DNA from: Facilibium subflavum
Lineage (GTDB): Bacteria > Pseudomonadota > Gammaproteobacteria > Francisellales > Francisellaceae
Assembly (NCBI RefSeq): GCF_003574485.1
Contig: NZ_QLIT01000147.1
Coordinates: 1-45,796 of the forward strand
Direction of reading: 5' to 3'
Length of the DNA: 45,796 nt
Within the stretch, counting starts at the first letter, position 1, and every line of letters begins with the position of its first letter. Shown in pieces: positions 16,954 to 26,075 of this stretch. Below the pieces are notes generated by a model, which saw only the letters and a list, made by a program, of their open reading frames with translations, was not told the origin of the DNA and searched no databases. The translations under genes were made by a program, and so were the position numbers.

Positions 16954-17396
16954 GATACAATCTCCTGATCTGAGACTTCTAATATATCCACATCAAATAA
17001 AATAACCTGACCAGATAATGGATGGTTAAAGTCAACCGTCACTTCGTTATCTTTAATCTCTGTAATCACACCTGGCAACTCCGTACCATCTTTTTGTGAA
17101 AAAGCAACGATCAAACCAACATCAAGCTCCATATCATCTGGGAATCGCATTTTAGGCACTTGATAGATCATGGCAGGATGCTTATCACCAAAGGCATCTT
17201 CAGGCATAAGCATAATTTTGCGATTAACGCCTGCACTTAAGCCTTGAAGCTCCTTTTCAACTTTTTTTGAAAATGTCCCTTTTCCCATTTGGAAGACATA
17301 AGGACGCTCATAGTTTCTTGTATCTTCAGCAATACTGCCATCTTTCAAACGAATTTTAAAATGCATTTTTACAAAGCTATTTGCTTTTATTTTCAT
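16950..17396 (-). CDS. fkpB: FKBP-type peptidyl-prolyl isomerase (FkpB/SlpA)
   Basis: 148 residues from ATG 17396, which has AAGGG upstream; the frame can start two codons earlier at a TTG. The FKBP folds VKMHFKIRLKDGSIAEDT and VDFNHPLSGQVILFDV match E. coli SlpA, including the IF domain insertion (EDAFGDKHP). It is a cytoplasmic proline isomerase and chaperone. The fkpB-ispH order is conserved with E. coli. Confidence 0.92.
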   Translation of the reverse strand: MKIKANSFVKMHFKIRLKDGSIAEDTRNYERPYVFQMGKGTFSKKVEKELQGLSAGVNRKIMLMPEDAFGDKHPAMIYQVPKMRFPDDMELDVGLIVAFSQKDGTELPGVITEIKDNEVTVDFNHPLSGQVILFDVDILEVSDQEIVS

Positions 17397-17491
17397 TATC
17401 AACCCTTGACTGTCATTTAGGTTTCGTCTATCAATTAAACAAAACGTCGGTTCTTTTTATAACTGCCAACATTCTACGAGATTTATAAAAA

Positions 17492-19339
17492 ATGCACAAA
17501 TATTCCTTAGTCAATTGCCTGAAATTGCGTTTAAAGTTTCATAAATTCATAATGAGAATGCTGATTTTATTGTTTATAACACCAAGCTTAATCTTGGCAA
17601 ATACAGCAATCAAGCCCTATTATACTTTTTTTGTCCCTTACTACCTGGTTGAAGATACGCCACAACTTGGCGAGATTACCGATTCACTCGATGGCCGTGT
17701 TTTACTCTCTGTTGGCACAATTATTTATGTAACGCACGTCCCAAAAAGCCAAACATATGATCTAATGGCTAAAGTCGATTCATTTTCACACGATGATCAT
17801 GATAAAAAAACTTATCTATTAAAACAGGTTGGTAAGGCAGTTTTCAACAAACAACAAAGCAATATGACAGTGATGACGATCACGAACGTGATGCAAGAAA
17901 TTCAAAAAGGCGACTATGCGCTTCCTAAACAGGAACTTTTCCAAAAACTACCCGATGCGATGATTCAATTGAAATCAAACTTGCATGGAAAAATTATCAG
18001 CACACTTGAAGGTATACAGATTGCCAGAAAATATCACTCTGTCTTAATTGATATTGGCAAGCAAGATGGGCTCATGCTTGGCGGCCGTGTTTATTTTTTT
18101 AGCGACAAAACTGACAATCACCCACCAAAATATCACGGCGAAGGTTTTATTTATCGCCTGAGTGATCATTATGCTATTGCTTTAATTACCAATACTGACC
18201 AAGAGATTAATGCTGATGATATGGTTTCCACACAAATAAATAAAGGGCGCATAATGTATGACAAAGCAACAGCAATACTGTATTTAACCCCTGCTATTAG
18301 CTACCGCATATATCAAAGACTTTTACATCTTGGCATTGACCTTGATGATTTTATCTCCAACCCTTGCCGATATCAACCACAAATGCATCTGTCACAACAA
18401 AGCATTGTTTTTTTAATTCACAAAAAATATGAGCCCTTATATGATCGCATTGAAAGCTGGCTTGAACAATCCAACAAGCACCATCTAATCACCATAAACA
18501 GTGCGGCTTATCCAAAACTGCTCAAAGAAATTCCAACACCACCTTTATTATTATTTGCATCAGGCGATATTAACCTTTTAAACCAGACCCAATTAGCCGT
18601 TGTTGGTACACGTCACCATACCCGCTACGGACAGGACATTATCGATGCTTTTTTACCTGATTTAATTGCACAGCAGTTAATTATCACCAGTGGTATGGCC
18701 ATTGGTATTGATACATTGGCACATAAACAGGCATTAGCACAAAATGGCAAGACCATTGCGGTTTTAGGCACTGGTATTGATATCTGCTATCCTTATCAAA
18801 ACAAATCACTCTATCAAGAGGTACAGTCAAATGGACTTATTGTATCAGAATTCCCCTTAGGATCTCAGCCAAAACGTCATCACTTTCCACAAAGAAACCG
18901 TATTATCAGTGGGCTTTCTCAAGGTGTGCTTGTAATAGAAGCTGCCCATAAAAGCGGTTCTCTTATTACCGCTTTTCATGCCATCGAGCAAAATCGTGAC
19001 GTGTTTGCAGCTCCTGGCAATATTTTCCACCCGAGTATGCAAGGCTGTCATTACTTGATTCAAATGGGTGCCAAGCTTGTCTGTTCAGCTCAGGATATTC
19101 TTGATGAGCTCATACTTCCTGTTGAATCAAAACCTCATCAAAGTGTATTGCCTTTGCCAAAGCTTGATATGGATGATGATGCACAACAAATTTATGACTG
19201 TATAAACTCCACTTGCACCTCCATTGATCAAATAATTGAATATACAAACTTAACATATACACAAATAACTGGCATACTATTCCAATTAGAAATGGAATCG
19301 CTGATTAAAGTGGTTCCTGGCGGGTACCAACGTATATAA
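17492..19339 (+). CDS. dprA: Fusion of a LysM-associated exported domain with DNA-processing protein DprA
   Basis: 615 residues in one frame. Residues 21-40 form a signal peptide (MRMLILLFITPSLILA). Residues about 45-250 resemble the C-terminal part of the LysM-type protein that precedes dprA in many gammaproteobacteria (GRVLLSVGTIIYV; IDIGKQDGLMLGGRVYFF), although no LysM repeat is visible. From Met255 the chain is a complete DprA: VVGTRHHTRYG, SGMAIGIDTLAHKQA, GTGIDICYP, FPQRNRIISGLSQG, then a C-terminal winged helix. DprA loads RecA on incoming single-stranded DNA in the cytoplasm, so export of the whole chain would make no sense. ATG 18254 with AAAGGG upstream is a good internal start, giving a 361-residue DprA of normal size. 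Confidence 0.85.
   Translation: MHKYSLVNCLKLRLKFHKFIMRMLILLFITPSLILANTAIKPYYTFFVPYYLVEDTPQLGEITDSLDGRVLLSVGTIIYVTHVPKSQTYDLMAKVDSFSHDDHDKKTYLLKQVGKAVFNKQQSNMTVMTITNVMQEIQKGDYALPKQELFQKLPDAMIQLKSNLHGKIISTLEGIQIARKYHSVLIDIGKQDGLMLGGRVYFFSDKTDNHPPKYHGEGFIYRLSDHYAIALITNTDQEINADDMVSTQINKGRIMYDKATAILYLTPAISYRIYQRLLHLGIDLDDFISNPCRYQPQMHLSQQSIVFLIHKKYEPLYDRIESWLEQSNKHHLITINSAAYPKLLKEIPTPPLLLFASGDINLLNQTQLAVVGTRHHTRYGQDIIDAFLPDLIAQQLIITSGMAIGIDTLAHKQALAQNGKTIAVLGTGIDICYPYQNKSLYQEVQSNGLIVSEFPLGSQPKRHHFPQRNRIISGLSQGVLVIEAAHKSGSLITAFHAIEQNRDVFAAPGNIFHPSMQGCHYLIQMGAKLVCSAQDILDELILPVESKPHQSVLPLPKLDMDDDAQQIYDCINSTCTSIDQIIEYTNLTYTQITGILFQLEMESLIKVVPGGYQRI
18242..18256 (+). promoter_or_regulatory. Internal ribosome-binding site and start for DprA
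   Basis: AAAGGG at 18242-18247 lies 6 bases before the in-frame ATG at 18254-18256 (Met255). The product from here begins MYDKATAILYLT and has the normal DprA length. This suggests that free DprA is made by internal initiation even though the upstream exported domain has no stop codon. Confidence 0.5.
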
Positions 19340-19357
19340 CTTTGAACACATAAATCT

Positions 19358-19867
19358 ATGAGAAACGCAAATATTTTGCAAATTTTGATGTCGCTTTTTT
19401 ATGAGGTAGCATTAAACTTTGATGATGACCACGATGCTTTAATTAAAATCACCAGCGAAAATGAAATCAAGGAACAGCTTCAAAAGGCAGGTCTAAGCGC
19501 AAAAGAGCTTAATTTAACTATGAAATGGCTTGAGAATTTCTCACAGCCTGACAAACATACGCAAATCAGCTATCAACAAAACGCCATTCGTGTATTCTCA
19601 GCAGTTGAGAAAAACATTATTCCAGAAAACTGTCTTGATTTACTTGCACAACACTATCAAGCTGGCGATATCAACGCCACTGAGTTTGAGTTTATTCTTA
19701 ACCAAATCATTGAACTTGATGCAGATACTGTGACTGAAGAGCAGTTTATGTGGGTATACGATATGACCATGGCCAATAGAGGCAATGTAAAAGATAAATT
19801 TATCAATGATACTAAAACACTTGAACAAGAGCGGGCCTATCCGCTTGTTTCAATCTTGTTTCACTAA
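19358..19867 (+). CDS. smg: Smg/DUF494 family protein
   Basis: 169 residues, slightly longer than E. coli Smg. The start ILQILMSLFYEV and the helical region QKAGLSAKELNLTMKWLENF fit the DUF494 family, always found next to dprA in gammaproteobacteria. Its function is unknown. It lies 18 bases after the dprA stop, and converges on murU with a 3-base gap. The usual next gene, topA, is not present here. Confidence 0.88.
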   Translation: MRNANILQILMSLFYEVALNFDDDHDALIKITSENEIKEQLQKAGLSAKELNLTMKWLENFSQPDKHTQISYQQNAIRVFSAVEKNIIPENCLDLLAQHYQAGDINATEFEFILNQIIELDADTVTEEQFMWVYDMTMANRGNVKDKFINDTKTLEQERAYPLVSILFH

Positions 19868-19870
19868 GTT

Positions 19871-20551
19871 TCAAACGTTTAATTGCTGCCAACGTTCCGG
19901 TGTACCAACATCACACCAGTTTTCATGAAATATTTCACCTGTTACGGCCTTGTTGTCAATCGCACTTTGCCAAATAGCAGGCAATGAGATGCGCTGATTT
20001 ACCTGAATTTCAGTAAACAGTGCTTTCTTGCAAATACTGATACCTGCATAAGTATAGGTCGACCCAGTGCGGCTAGTGATACATCCTGTCGTACTTAAAG
20101 AAAAATCACCTTGTAGATTATGTTTAGGGTTAGGGACTAAAACAAGATGCGCAAGTGAGGTTAGTTGATTTGCAGAATCAAGCAAAGCCTTATAATTATA
20201 GTCCGTAAAGACATCGGCATTTGCAACAATAAACGCATCACTCAACCAGGGAAGTGCCCGTACAATGCCACCACCTGTATCAAAAGCATCTACCGGCTCA
20301 TGCAGATAAATAATCTCAACACCCCATTTTTGACCAAACCCCACCGTATCAACAATCATTTGTCCAAGATAAGCAACATTGATAACGATTCTTTGAATAC
20401 CTGCTTGCGCTAATGCGCTAATTTGACGCTCAATAAGTGTTATTCCATTTACTTTAATTAAAGGTTTTGGTGTTGTATCTGTAAACGGCTTCATTCTTGT
20501 GCCGCGCCCTGCGGCTAAAATCATTGCTGATATTTTTTTATTTTTCTCCAT
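19871..20551 (-). CDS. murU: Nucleotidyltransferase, likely MurNAc-1-phosphate uridylyltransferase MurU
   Basis: 226 residues. The N-terminal signature MILAAGRGTRMKPFTDTTPK and the later metal-binding ADVFTDY are those of sugar-nucleotide pyrophosphorylases; length and pattern (FDTGGGIVRALP) fit MurU, which makes UDP-MurNAc in a peptidoglycan-recycling shortcut around fosfomycin-sensitive MurA. AmgK, its usual kinase partner, is not in the window, so the precise substrate is inferred. It is the last gene of trhO-hlyIII-murU. Confidence 0.85.
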   Translation of the reverse strand: MEKNKKISAMILAAGRGTRMKPFTDTTPKPLIKVNGITLIERQISALAQAGIQRIVINVAYLGQMIVDTVGFGQKWGVEIIYLHEPVDAFDTGGGIVRALPWLSDAFIVANADVFTDYNYKALLDSANQLTSLAHLVLVPNPKHNLQGDFSLSTTGCITSRTGSTYTYAGISICKKALFTEIQVNQRISLPAIWQSAIDNKAVTGEIFHENWCDVGTPERWQQLNV

Positions 20552-20568
20552 GGTGATCCATTACTTGT

Positions 20569-21243
20569 TTATTGCATTGCGGCAATATAAAAGTATATCG
20601 CAAAAAAATGCATGATACTGCCAAGAAGTACAAATAAATGCCAAATAAAATGACAGTATTCTATGGTCTCATCCAGCATATAAAATACAACGCCACTGGT
20701 ATATAAAATGCCACCTAAAACAATAAATGCCAAACATCCTGTGGGCAATGCCTGGATAAGTTGCGCAATAAAACCAAGCGCCACCCACCCCATAATCACA
20801 TATAAAGCAGTAGATACCCAGTTATCACCAAAAGCAACAAGCTTATAAAAAATACCCAGAACACTCGCACTCCATAAAATGGTTAAAACAATCCAGCTAA
20901 AAGGTGGTTGCAAACCAACCAGCGCAATTGGTGTATACGTTCCTGCGATTAGAATATAGATATTAATATGATCAAACTGCCTAAAAAAGCGTTTCAACAC
21001 TGGATTTTTTGCAGCATGATACAAACTTGAGGCACAATACATCGACACAAGTGTTGCACCGAAGATAGAAACAGCAATTAAATTAATCACACTTACATCC
21101 ATCGCACGTATAATAAGTAATACCAGTCCCGCAATACTTAATATTGCACCGATTACATGTGTAATCGTATTCAAAGCCTCTTCTTTATGTGAATACATAT
21201 CGGCTTTGTCTAATGCATTTATCTGTCGTGCTTTCATTTTCAA
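20569..21243 (-). CDS. Hemolysin III / PAQR-family membrane protein
   Basis: 224 residues with seven membrane segments. EEALNTITHVIGAILS near the start, SSLYHAA, and HFIWHLFVLLGSIMHFFAIY at the end contain the conserved His and Asp residues of the PAQR/hemolysin III family (YqfA-like), thought to be metal-dependent membrane hydrolases. The name hemolysin is historical; function here is unknown. It lies between trhO and murU with gaps of 33 and 17 bases. Confidence 0.9.
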   Translation of the reverse strand: MKMKARQINALDKADMYSHKEEALNTITHVIGAILSIAGLVLLIIRAMDVSVINLIAVSIFGATLVSMYCASSLYHAAKNPVLKRFFRQFDHINIYILIAGTYTPIALVGLQPPFSWIVLTILWSASVLGIFYKLVAFGDNWVSTALYVIMGWVALGFIAQLIQALPTGCLAFIVLGGILYTSGVVFYMLDETIEYCHFIWHLFVLLGSIMHFFAIYFYIAAMQ

Positions 21244-21276
21244 TGCTTTATCTATGGTGGATAGTCTTATTGTGCG

Positions 21277-22281
21277 TTATATGTTGGTATGACGCAAAGC
21301 ATTATTTTTTTCTCTATCTGACTGACGCTTTTTTATTTTTTGTGATTTCCTGTATTGAGCTGCCTGCTTTGCTTTCTCCCCAATATGCCCTTCTCCTCGC
21401 ATACGTGCTAATGCTGCTTGTTTTTGGCGCTCAGCAAAACGTGCCTTTTGTGCTTTTGATGTCTCATGATAACAGTGATGACATGACACACCTTTTTCAT
21501 ATTGTGGCTTTTGTTTATCTTCCTCGGTAATAGGACGTCTGCAAGCATGACATTGATCATAATGGCCTTTCTCTAGACCATGATCAACGGCAACGCGTGA
21601 GTCAAAGACAAAGCACTCGCCCTGCCACAAAGATTCCTCTTTTGGCACTTCCTCTAAATATTTTAAAATCCCGCCTTCTAAATGATAAACCTCTTCAAAA
21701 CCTTTTTCCTTCAAATAAGCCGTTGATTTTTCACAACGAATCCCACCTGTACAGAACATGGCAACCTTTTTATGTTTGGTGTGATCAAGGTTTTCAGCCA
21801 CATACTCAGGAAACTCACGAAAAGTTTCTGTGTGGGGATTAACTGCATTTTTAAACGTGCCAATATTGATTTCATATTCATTGCGCGTATCTACCACCAA
21901 AACCTCTGGATCTGAAATCAGCTGATTCCAGTTACAAGGTTTGACATAAGTCCCACACACTTTGCGCGGGTCAAGCCCTTCAACACCTAATGTAACGATT
22001 TCTTTTTTTAATTTCACTTTAGCGCGATGAAAAGGAATATTGTCATCAAATGATTCTTTATGTGATAAATCTGCCAGTCGTGGATCAGATTTTAGATAAC
22101 ATAACAAAGCATCGATACCGGCTTGTGTGCCGGCAACCGTACCATTAATACCTTCTTTTGCCAAAAGCAAGGTTCCCTTAACACCGTTTTCTTGCATTAC
22201 TTTTAATATTGGCGTTCTTAATGACTCAAAATCATCAAGACTTACAAACTTATACATTGCAGATACAACATACTTTGACAT
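21277..22281 (-). CDS. trhO: tRNA uridine(34) hydroxylase TrhO, rhodanese domain
   Basis: 334 residues from ATG 22281 with AAGGA upstream; the frame can start one codon earlier at GTG. The N-terminal [19 protein letters not shown] and the rhodanese loop [10 protein letters not shown], with the active Cys, match TrhO/YceA. It hydroxylates U34 of tRNAs using oxygen, the first step to 5-methoxy- or carboxymethoxyuridine. The C-terminus carries a CxxC pair (CHACRRP and CHHCYHE) that likely binds zinc, then a basic tail. Confidence 0.95.
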   Translation of the reverse strand: MSKYVVSAMYKFVSLDDFESLRTPILKVMQENGVKGTLLLAKEGINGTVAGTQAGIDALLCYLKSDPRLADLSHKESFDDNIPFHRAKVKLKKEIVTLGVEGLDPRKVCGTYVKPCNWNQLISDPEVLVVDTRNEYEINIGTFKNAVNPHTETFREFPEYVAENLDHTKHKKVAMFCTGGIRCEKSTAYLKEKGFEEVYHLEGGILKYLEEVPKEESLWQGECFVFDSRVAVDHGLEKGHYDQCHACRRPITEEDKQKPQYEKGVSCHHCYHETSKAQKARFAERQKQAALARMRGEGHIGEKAKQAAQYRKSQKIKKRQSDREKNNALRHTNI

Positions 22282-22658
22282 CACTTTAATCCTTTTTTAT
22301 TTCTTTCTTGTATTTTGCGCTAGTAAGCGCCATTAACATTATCGTTTATGACTTAAAGCGCTATTAATTTGTGCGCATTATACACGATTCATCAATAATG
22401 CTGAATTATAAAGTGACGAATTTCATTACTTAAGTTACGCACTTTCCATTTTTAAATACTGCTTTTCAAGGGCTTCCCATTAATCCTACCTGGTTGATCA
22501 CTCAAATATTTTCAGGCACCTAAAGTGCATAACTTCAGCGAATTAAAACATCCATAAAAAAAATACTGCAATATTAAAGCACAACTATTACAATAGTGGC
22601 TGTTTATAGTTATTGAATGCGCATGCGTTTTGCAAAATAAAAAATAAGGTAAATTATT
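22282..22658. promoter_or_regulatory. Divergent intergenic region between trhO and ffh
   Basis: About 377 bases without a gene. On the minus strand a TATAAT at 22382-22377 is a good -10 candidate for trhO. On the plus strand AAGG near 22647 is a weak ribosome-binding site for ffh ATG 22659. The middle part, including CTACCTGG near 22487, holds no structure I can name. Confidence 0.4.
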
Positions 22659-24065
22659 ATGTTTAAGAGTTTATCAGATCGATTAAATACTACATTAGAT
22701 AAAATCAAAGGCCAGGGCCGTTTAAGCGAAGACAACATAAAAAGCGCCTTGCGTGATGTTAGAATGGCATTATTAGAGGCAGATGTTGCTTTGCCTGTTG
22801 TCAAACAATTTATTCAACGCATTCAAGAAGAAGCGTTGGGTGAAAAAGTCAAATCAAGCCTAAGTCCAGGACAGACATTTATCTCTATCGTTAAAAAAGA
22901 GCTTGAACATACCTTAGGTGAGAAAAATGAAACGCTAAACCTTGCAGCACAACCACCGGTTGTTATTTTAATGGCAGGCTTGCAAGGTTCAGGTAAAACA
23001 ACATCAACGGCGAAATTGGCAAAGTTTTTAAAAGAACGCCAGCAAAAAAAGGTGATGGTTGTCAGTACGGATATTTACCGCCCTGCTGCTATCCATCAGC
23101 TTGAAACACTGGCAACAAGTCTTGATATTGATTTTTGCCCTTCTAATGAGCATGAAAAACCACTTGATATTGCAAATCGCGCACTTACATCTGCTAAACA
23201 GAAAGTTTGTGATGTGCTTATTATCGATACAGCTGGACGCCTGCACATTGATCAAAACATGATGGAAGAAATTAAATCTTTACATCAAGCGACTTCACCC
23301 ACGGAAACGTTATTTGTTGTTGACAGCATGACAGGACAAGATGCTGCAAATACCGCCAAGGCATTTAATGATGCTTTAGCATTAACCGGTGTGATTTTAA
23401 CAAAAGCTGATGGTGATGCACGAGGCGGTGCGGCTCTTTCTATACGTGAGATTACCGGAAAGCCGATTAAATTTATTGGGACTGGTGAGAAAACAGATGC
23501 ATTAGAAGCTTTCCACCCGGATCGAATTGCCGAGCGCATCTTAGGTATGGGAGATGTTTTATCTTTAATTGAAGAAGCCGAGCAAAAAGTTGATAAGAGT
23601 GAAGCAGCAAAGCTTGCTAAAAAAATCAAAAAAGGCAAAGGCTTTACCTTAGAGGATTTTAAAACACAACTTCAGCAGATGAAAAAAATGGGTGGTATTG
23701 GCAGCATGCTTGATAAGATGCCAGGGGCTGGCAAAATATCTGCAGGAATGAAAGATCAGGTAAATGATAAAATGTTTGTACAAATGGAAGCAATTATTAA
23801 CTCCATGACGCCATTTGAAAGACGTAAACCTGAATTTATCAAAGCATCTCGTAAACAGCGTATTGCAAATGGTTCTGGCACACAAGTGCAAGATATCAAC
23901 CGCCTGTTAAAACAATTTATGCAGATGCAGAAAATGATGAAAAAAATGAGTGGCAAAGGTGGCATGCGCAATATGATGGGCATGATGAATCAAGCAAAAC
24001 AAGGCCAAGGTATGCCTGGCATGATGCCTCGCGGTGGCAAAGGGAAAAAAGGATTCCCCTTTTAA
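22659..24065 (+). CDS. ffh: Signal recognition particle protein Ffh
   Basis: 468 residues. The GTPase has GLQGSGKTTSTAKLA (G1), DTAGRLHID (G3) and TKADGDARGG (G4); the C-terminal methionine-rich M domain (MQKMMKKMSG, MRNMMGMMNQA) binds signal peptides and 4.5S RNA. It delivers nascent membrane proteins to FtsY. The N-terminal LKDV..ALLEADV region is typical. Divergent from trhO. Confidence 0.98.
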   Translation: MFKSLSDRLNTTLDKIKGQGRLSEDNIKSALRDVRMALLEADVALPVVKQFIQRIQEEALGEKVKSSLSPGQTFISIVKKELEHTLGEKNETLNLAAQPPVVILMAGLQGSGKTTSTAKLAKFLKERQQKKVMVVSTDIYRPAAIHQLETLATSLDIDFCPSNEHEKPLDIANRALTSAKQKVCDVLIIDTAGRLHIDQNMMEEIKSLHQATSPTETLFVVDSMTGQDAANTAKAFNDALALTGVILTKADGDARGGAALSIREITGKPIKFIGTGEKTDALEAFHPDRIAERILGMGDVLSLIEEAEQKVDKSEAAKLAKKIKKGKGFTLEDFKTQLQQMKKMGGIGSMLDKMPGAGKISAGMKDQVNDKMFVQMEAIINSMTPFERRKPEFIKASRKQRIANGSGTQVQDINRLLKQFMQMQKMMKKMSGKGGMRNMMGMMNQAKQGQGMPGMMPRGGKGKKGFPF

Positions 24066-24272
24066 TAATGTCGCCTTTTTATGGTAAAAGCATTATTGAT
24101 ATTGAAGATAACCTTCCTAAATATAAGAGCATTATAACTTCTTAAGAAAGCTTGCTTACCAGGCAATATACGCTCTTTAAACACTATTATCACTTTTTGT
24201 GGAATAACCACGTTTTAATGATTAATCTGCTAATAGACAATGGATGACCTTACTAAAAAACAGGAGATAATC

Positions 24273-24683
24273 ATGAAACTTGATACTGTAACCTATACAT
24301 GTAAAGACGGAACTTACCTTGAAACAGAAGTCCCAAGAGATATTAATCCCATGAGTTTCATTAAGAATGATTTTAATGATGAGGCACGCATAAAGGCTGT
24401 TTTCCAAGCACTTAATACGCCTAATTTCCGCCAGTCATATGTAGAGTTGCAACAAAATAATATGCTTAGCCAAGAAAATCTCGCATTTACCATAGATGCG
24501 CTTATTAATAAACAAAACAAAATGCAGGATAACGAATTTCAAAAAACAATCAAACGCTCCGATTCTACACAGCTTTTTATGACAGATACTAATGACAAAC
24601 CCAGGAGGCCAAGATTGCTTACGGAGTATGATATAGAAGTACCAGATGACCTTAAAGATCCAAATAGCGGCCCAGCTTTGTAG
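24273..24683 (+). CDS. Unknown small protein upstream of a hydrolase gene
   Basis: 136 residues from ATG 24273, which has AGGAG 6 bases upstream; an earlier ATG at 24240 lacks such a site. The protein is hydrophilic, without signal peptide or membrane segment, mixed alpha/beta in character near the start (KLDTVTYTCKDG) and ending in an acidic, Pro-containing tail (DIEVPDDLKDP). I do not recognise it. It precedes the hydrolase gene by 39 bases on the same strand, so a shared role is likely. Lineage-specific character fits a possible secreted effector, which is inference. Confidence 0.55.
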   Translation: MKLDTVTYTCKDGTYLETEVPRDINPMSFIKNDFNDEARIKAVFQALNTPNFRQSYVELQQNNMLSQENLAFTIDALINKQNKMQDNEFQKTIKRSDSTQLFMTDTNDKPRRPRLLTEYDIEVPDDLKDPNSGPAL

Positions 24684-24722
24684 CCATTTTCTCAAACATA
24701 TAATGCGCCAGGGGATTAGTAT

Positions 24723-26066
24723 ATGAAGAATTGGTTATGGAAACAGCTGGTTGCACCAGCATCGAATCTAAATATTCATACCCAGATTAATCGACATTTA
24801 GATTTTATAGCAGCTCATCTAACACAGCAAAAGGCCAATGCTGATATTAACAAGATTAATACGCTAAGAAATCATCTCCACGCCAAAGATTTCGATAACC
24901 TAGAGATTGAGTTTTTGCAAGACCATAAACTACATGAATTATATGACTATCTTCAGCAACTATATGACTATCTTCAGCTAGTAAAAAATCTAAAGAATAA
25001 ATCATTGGAGAATGATGATATTGCTGCTTTACTCAAAAAATATGAATATGCACAACTCAAGGATTGGCTCTACAATTCAGGGAACAACTCATTAAATGAA
25101 AGTGATATTAAAAATCATATTTATACACAAGCCGAAGCAGCATATCAACTAATACAAGTAAATGAGAAGAATGAGGATCCTTTACCTACGTTTGCTAATG
25201 AAGAAAATACACTGACTATCCTCATAGATGGTAATTGCTCAAATGCATTCTTCCCTAAGGATGAAGAACCTGCTAAAGAATTATGTGGTAGATGGTATCA
25301 GCAAGGCCACACCATTCGTGGAAAAGATATTTGCCAAGTTAGCTATATTGGCACAAAAAACCACAATGAAATGGTCAATCGTGTAGTTGATACTGTCTGT
25401 GATATGCAAAAACAATCTGGTAATAAATATAAAAATATACAGCTATGCGGAACATCACTAGGTGGCAATATCGCAATACATGCTGCAAAGCAAATAAAAA
25501 AAGCTAATAACGACCTGCAAGTGAGTGTGTCTACTTCTTCTTCTCCTATTTCAGGTACACGCTATGTGTGGGAGACGCTAAAAAGCTTACGCTTTCGAGG
25601 CAAGTGTATTGCAGCATTAGCAGCTTTAGTGTCTGCACCTTTCTATCTTGCTGCAAATATTTTAACATTAGGCTATGTACACCGTTCCATCAAAAATGCG
25701 CTTCCTAAAGCACCTGACCCAGAGAAACTGGAAAAACAAGGAATCACTATAAATACGACAAGAAAGGAAAATGATGAAGTTGTTCCTATAAAGGCACAGA
25801 TAAAAGCAGCAACAGGAAAAAATGATCAACTTTATGTTGGGCCTAATCACAACGATCCAGTTCATGACATTGGAGACCACAATTTGCAAAAAGTTGATGT
25901 TGATGAAGAAAGCTCAATAGTATATCGTCATGATAACCACACTAACACAAACCAAAATAGCGATTTAAATCGTCGTTCTAATAGCCTCAAAGTTCCTTTA
26001 CCTTTCCTCGAGAATGAACAACAACAAGAACAGAGCATCGTAATAAATCATGTAGCCTATAATTAA
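24723..26066 (+). CDS. Alpha/beta hydrolase-fold protein, possible effector
   Basis: 447 residues with AGGGG 8 bases before the ATG. The N-terminal 150 residues are helical and charged, with a duplicated LYDYLQ unit. The core carries the nucleophile elbow GTSLGG (Ser245), then a hydrophobic stretch around 294-318, then candidate catalytic Asp351 in NDEVVP and His381 in DPVHD. This layout matches serine esterases/lipases and resembles Legionella effectors of the SdbA type in having a lipase motif within a larger protein. No secretion signal peptide is visible. The C-terminal 65 residues are hydrophilic. Precise substrate is unknown. Confidence 0.6.
   Translation: MKNWLWKQLVAPASNLNIHTQINRHLDFIAAHLTQQKANADINKINTLRNHLHAKDFDNLEIEFLQDHKLHELYDYLQQLYDYLQLVKNLKNKSLENDDIAALLKKYEYAQLKDWLYNSGNNSLNESDIKNHIYTQAEAAYQLIQVNEKNEDPLPTFANEENTLTILIDGNCSNAFFPKDEEPAKELCGRWYQQGHTIRGKDICQVSYIGTKNHNEMVNRVVDTVCDMQKQSGNKYKNIQLCGTSLGGNIAIHAAKQIKKANNDLQVSVSTSSSPISGTRYVWETLKSLRFRGKCIAALAALVSAPFYLAANILTLGYVHRSIKNALPKAPDPEKLEKQGITINTTRKENDEVVPIKAQIKAATGKNDQLYVGPNHNDPVHDIGDHNLQKVDVDEESSIVYRHDNHTNTNQNSDLNRRSNSLKVPLPFLENEQQQEQSIVINHVAYN
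24940..24981 (+). repeat. 21-base in-frame tandem duplication
   Basis: Two 21-base units, 24940-24960 and 24961-24981, differ at two positions and encode LYDYLQQ then LYDYLQL in the hydrolase gene. The near identity indicates recent slippage-type duplication; the frame is kept. Confidence 0.9.
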
Positions 26067-26075
26067 AACACACAA

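Noticed and set aside
24195-24215. Small GTGG-CCAC hairpin before the unknown gene
   Set aside because: The stem has only four base pairs and no T-run follows, so it cannot be supported as a terminator.
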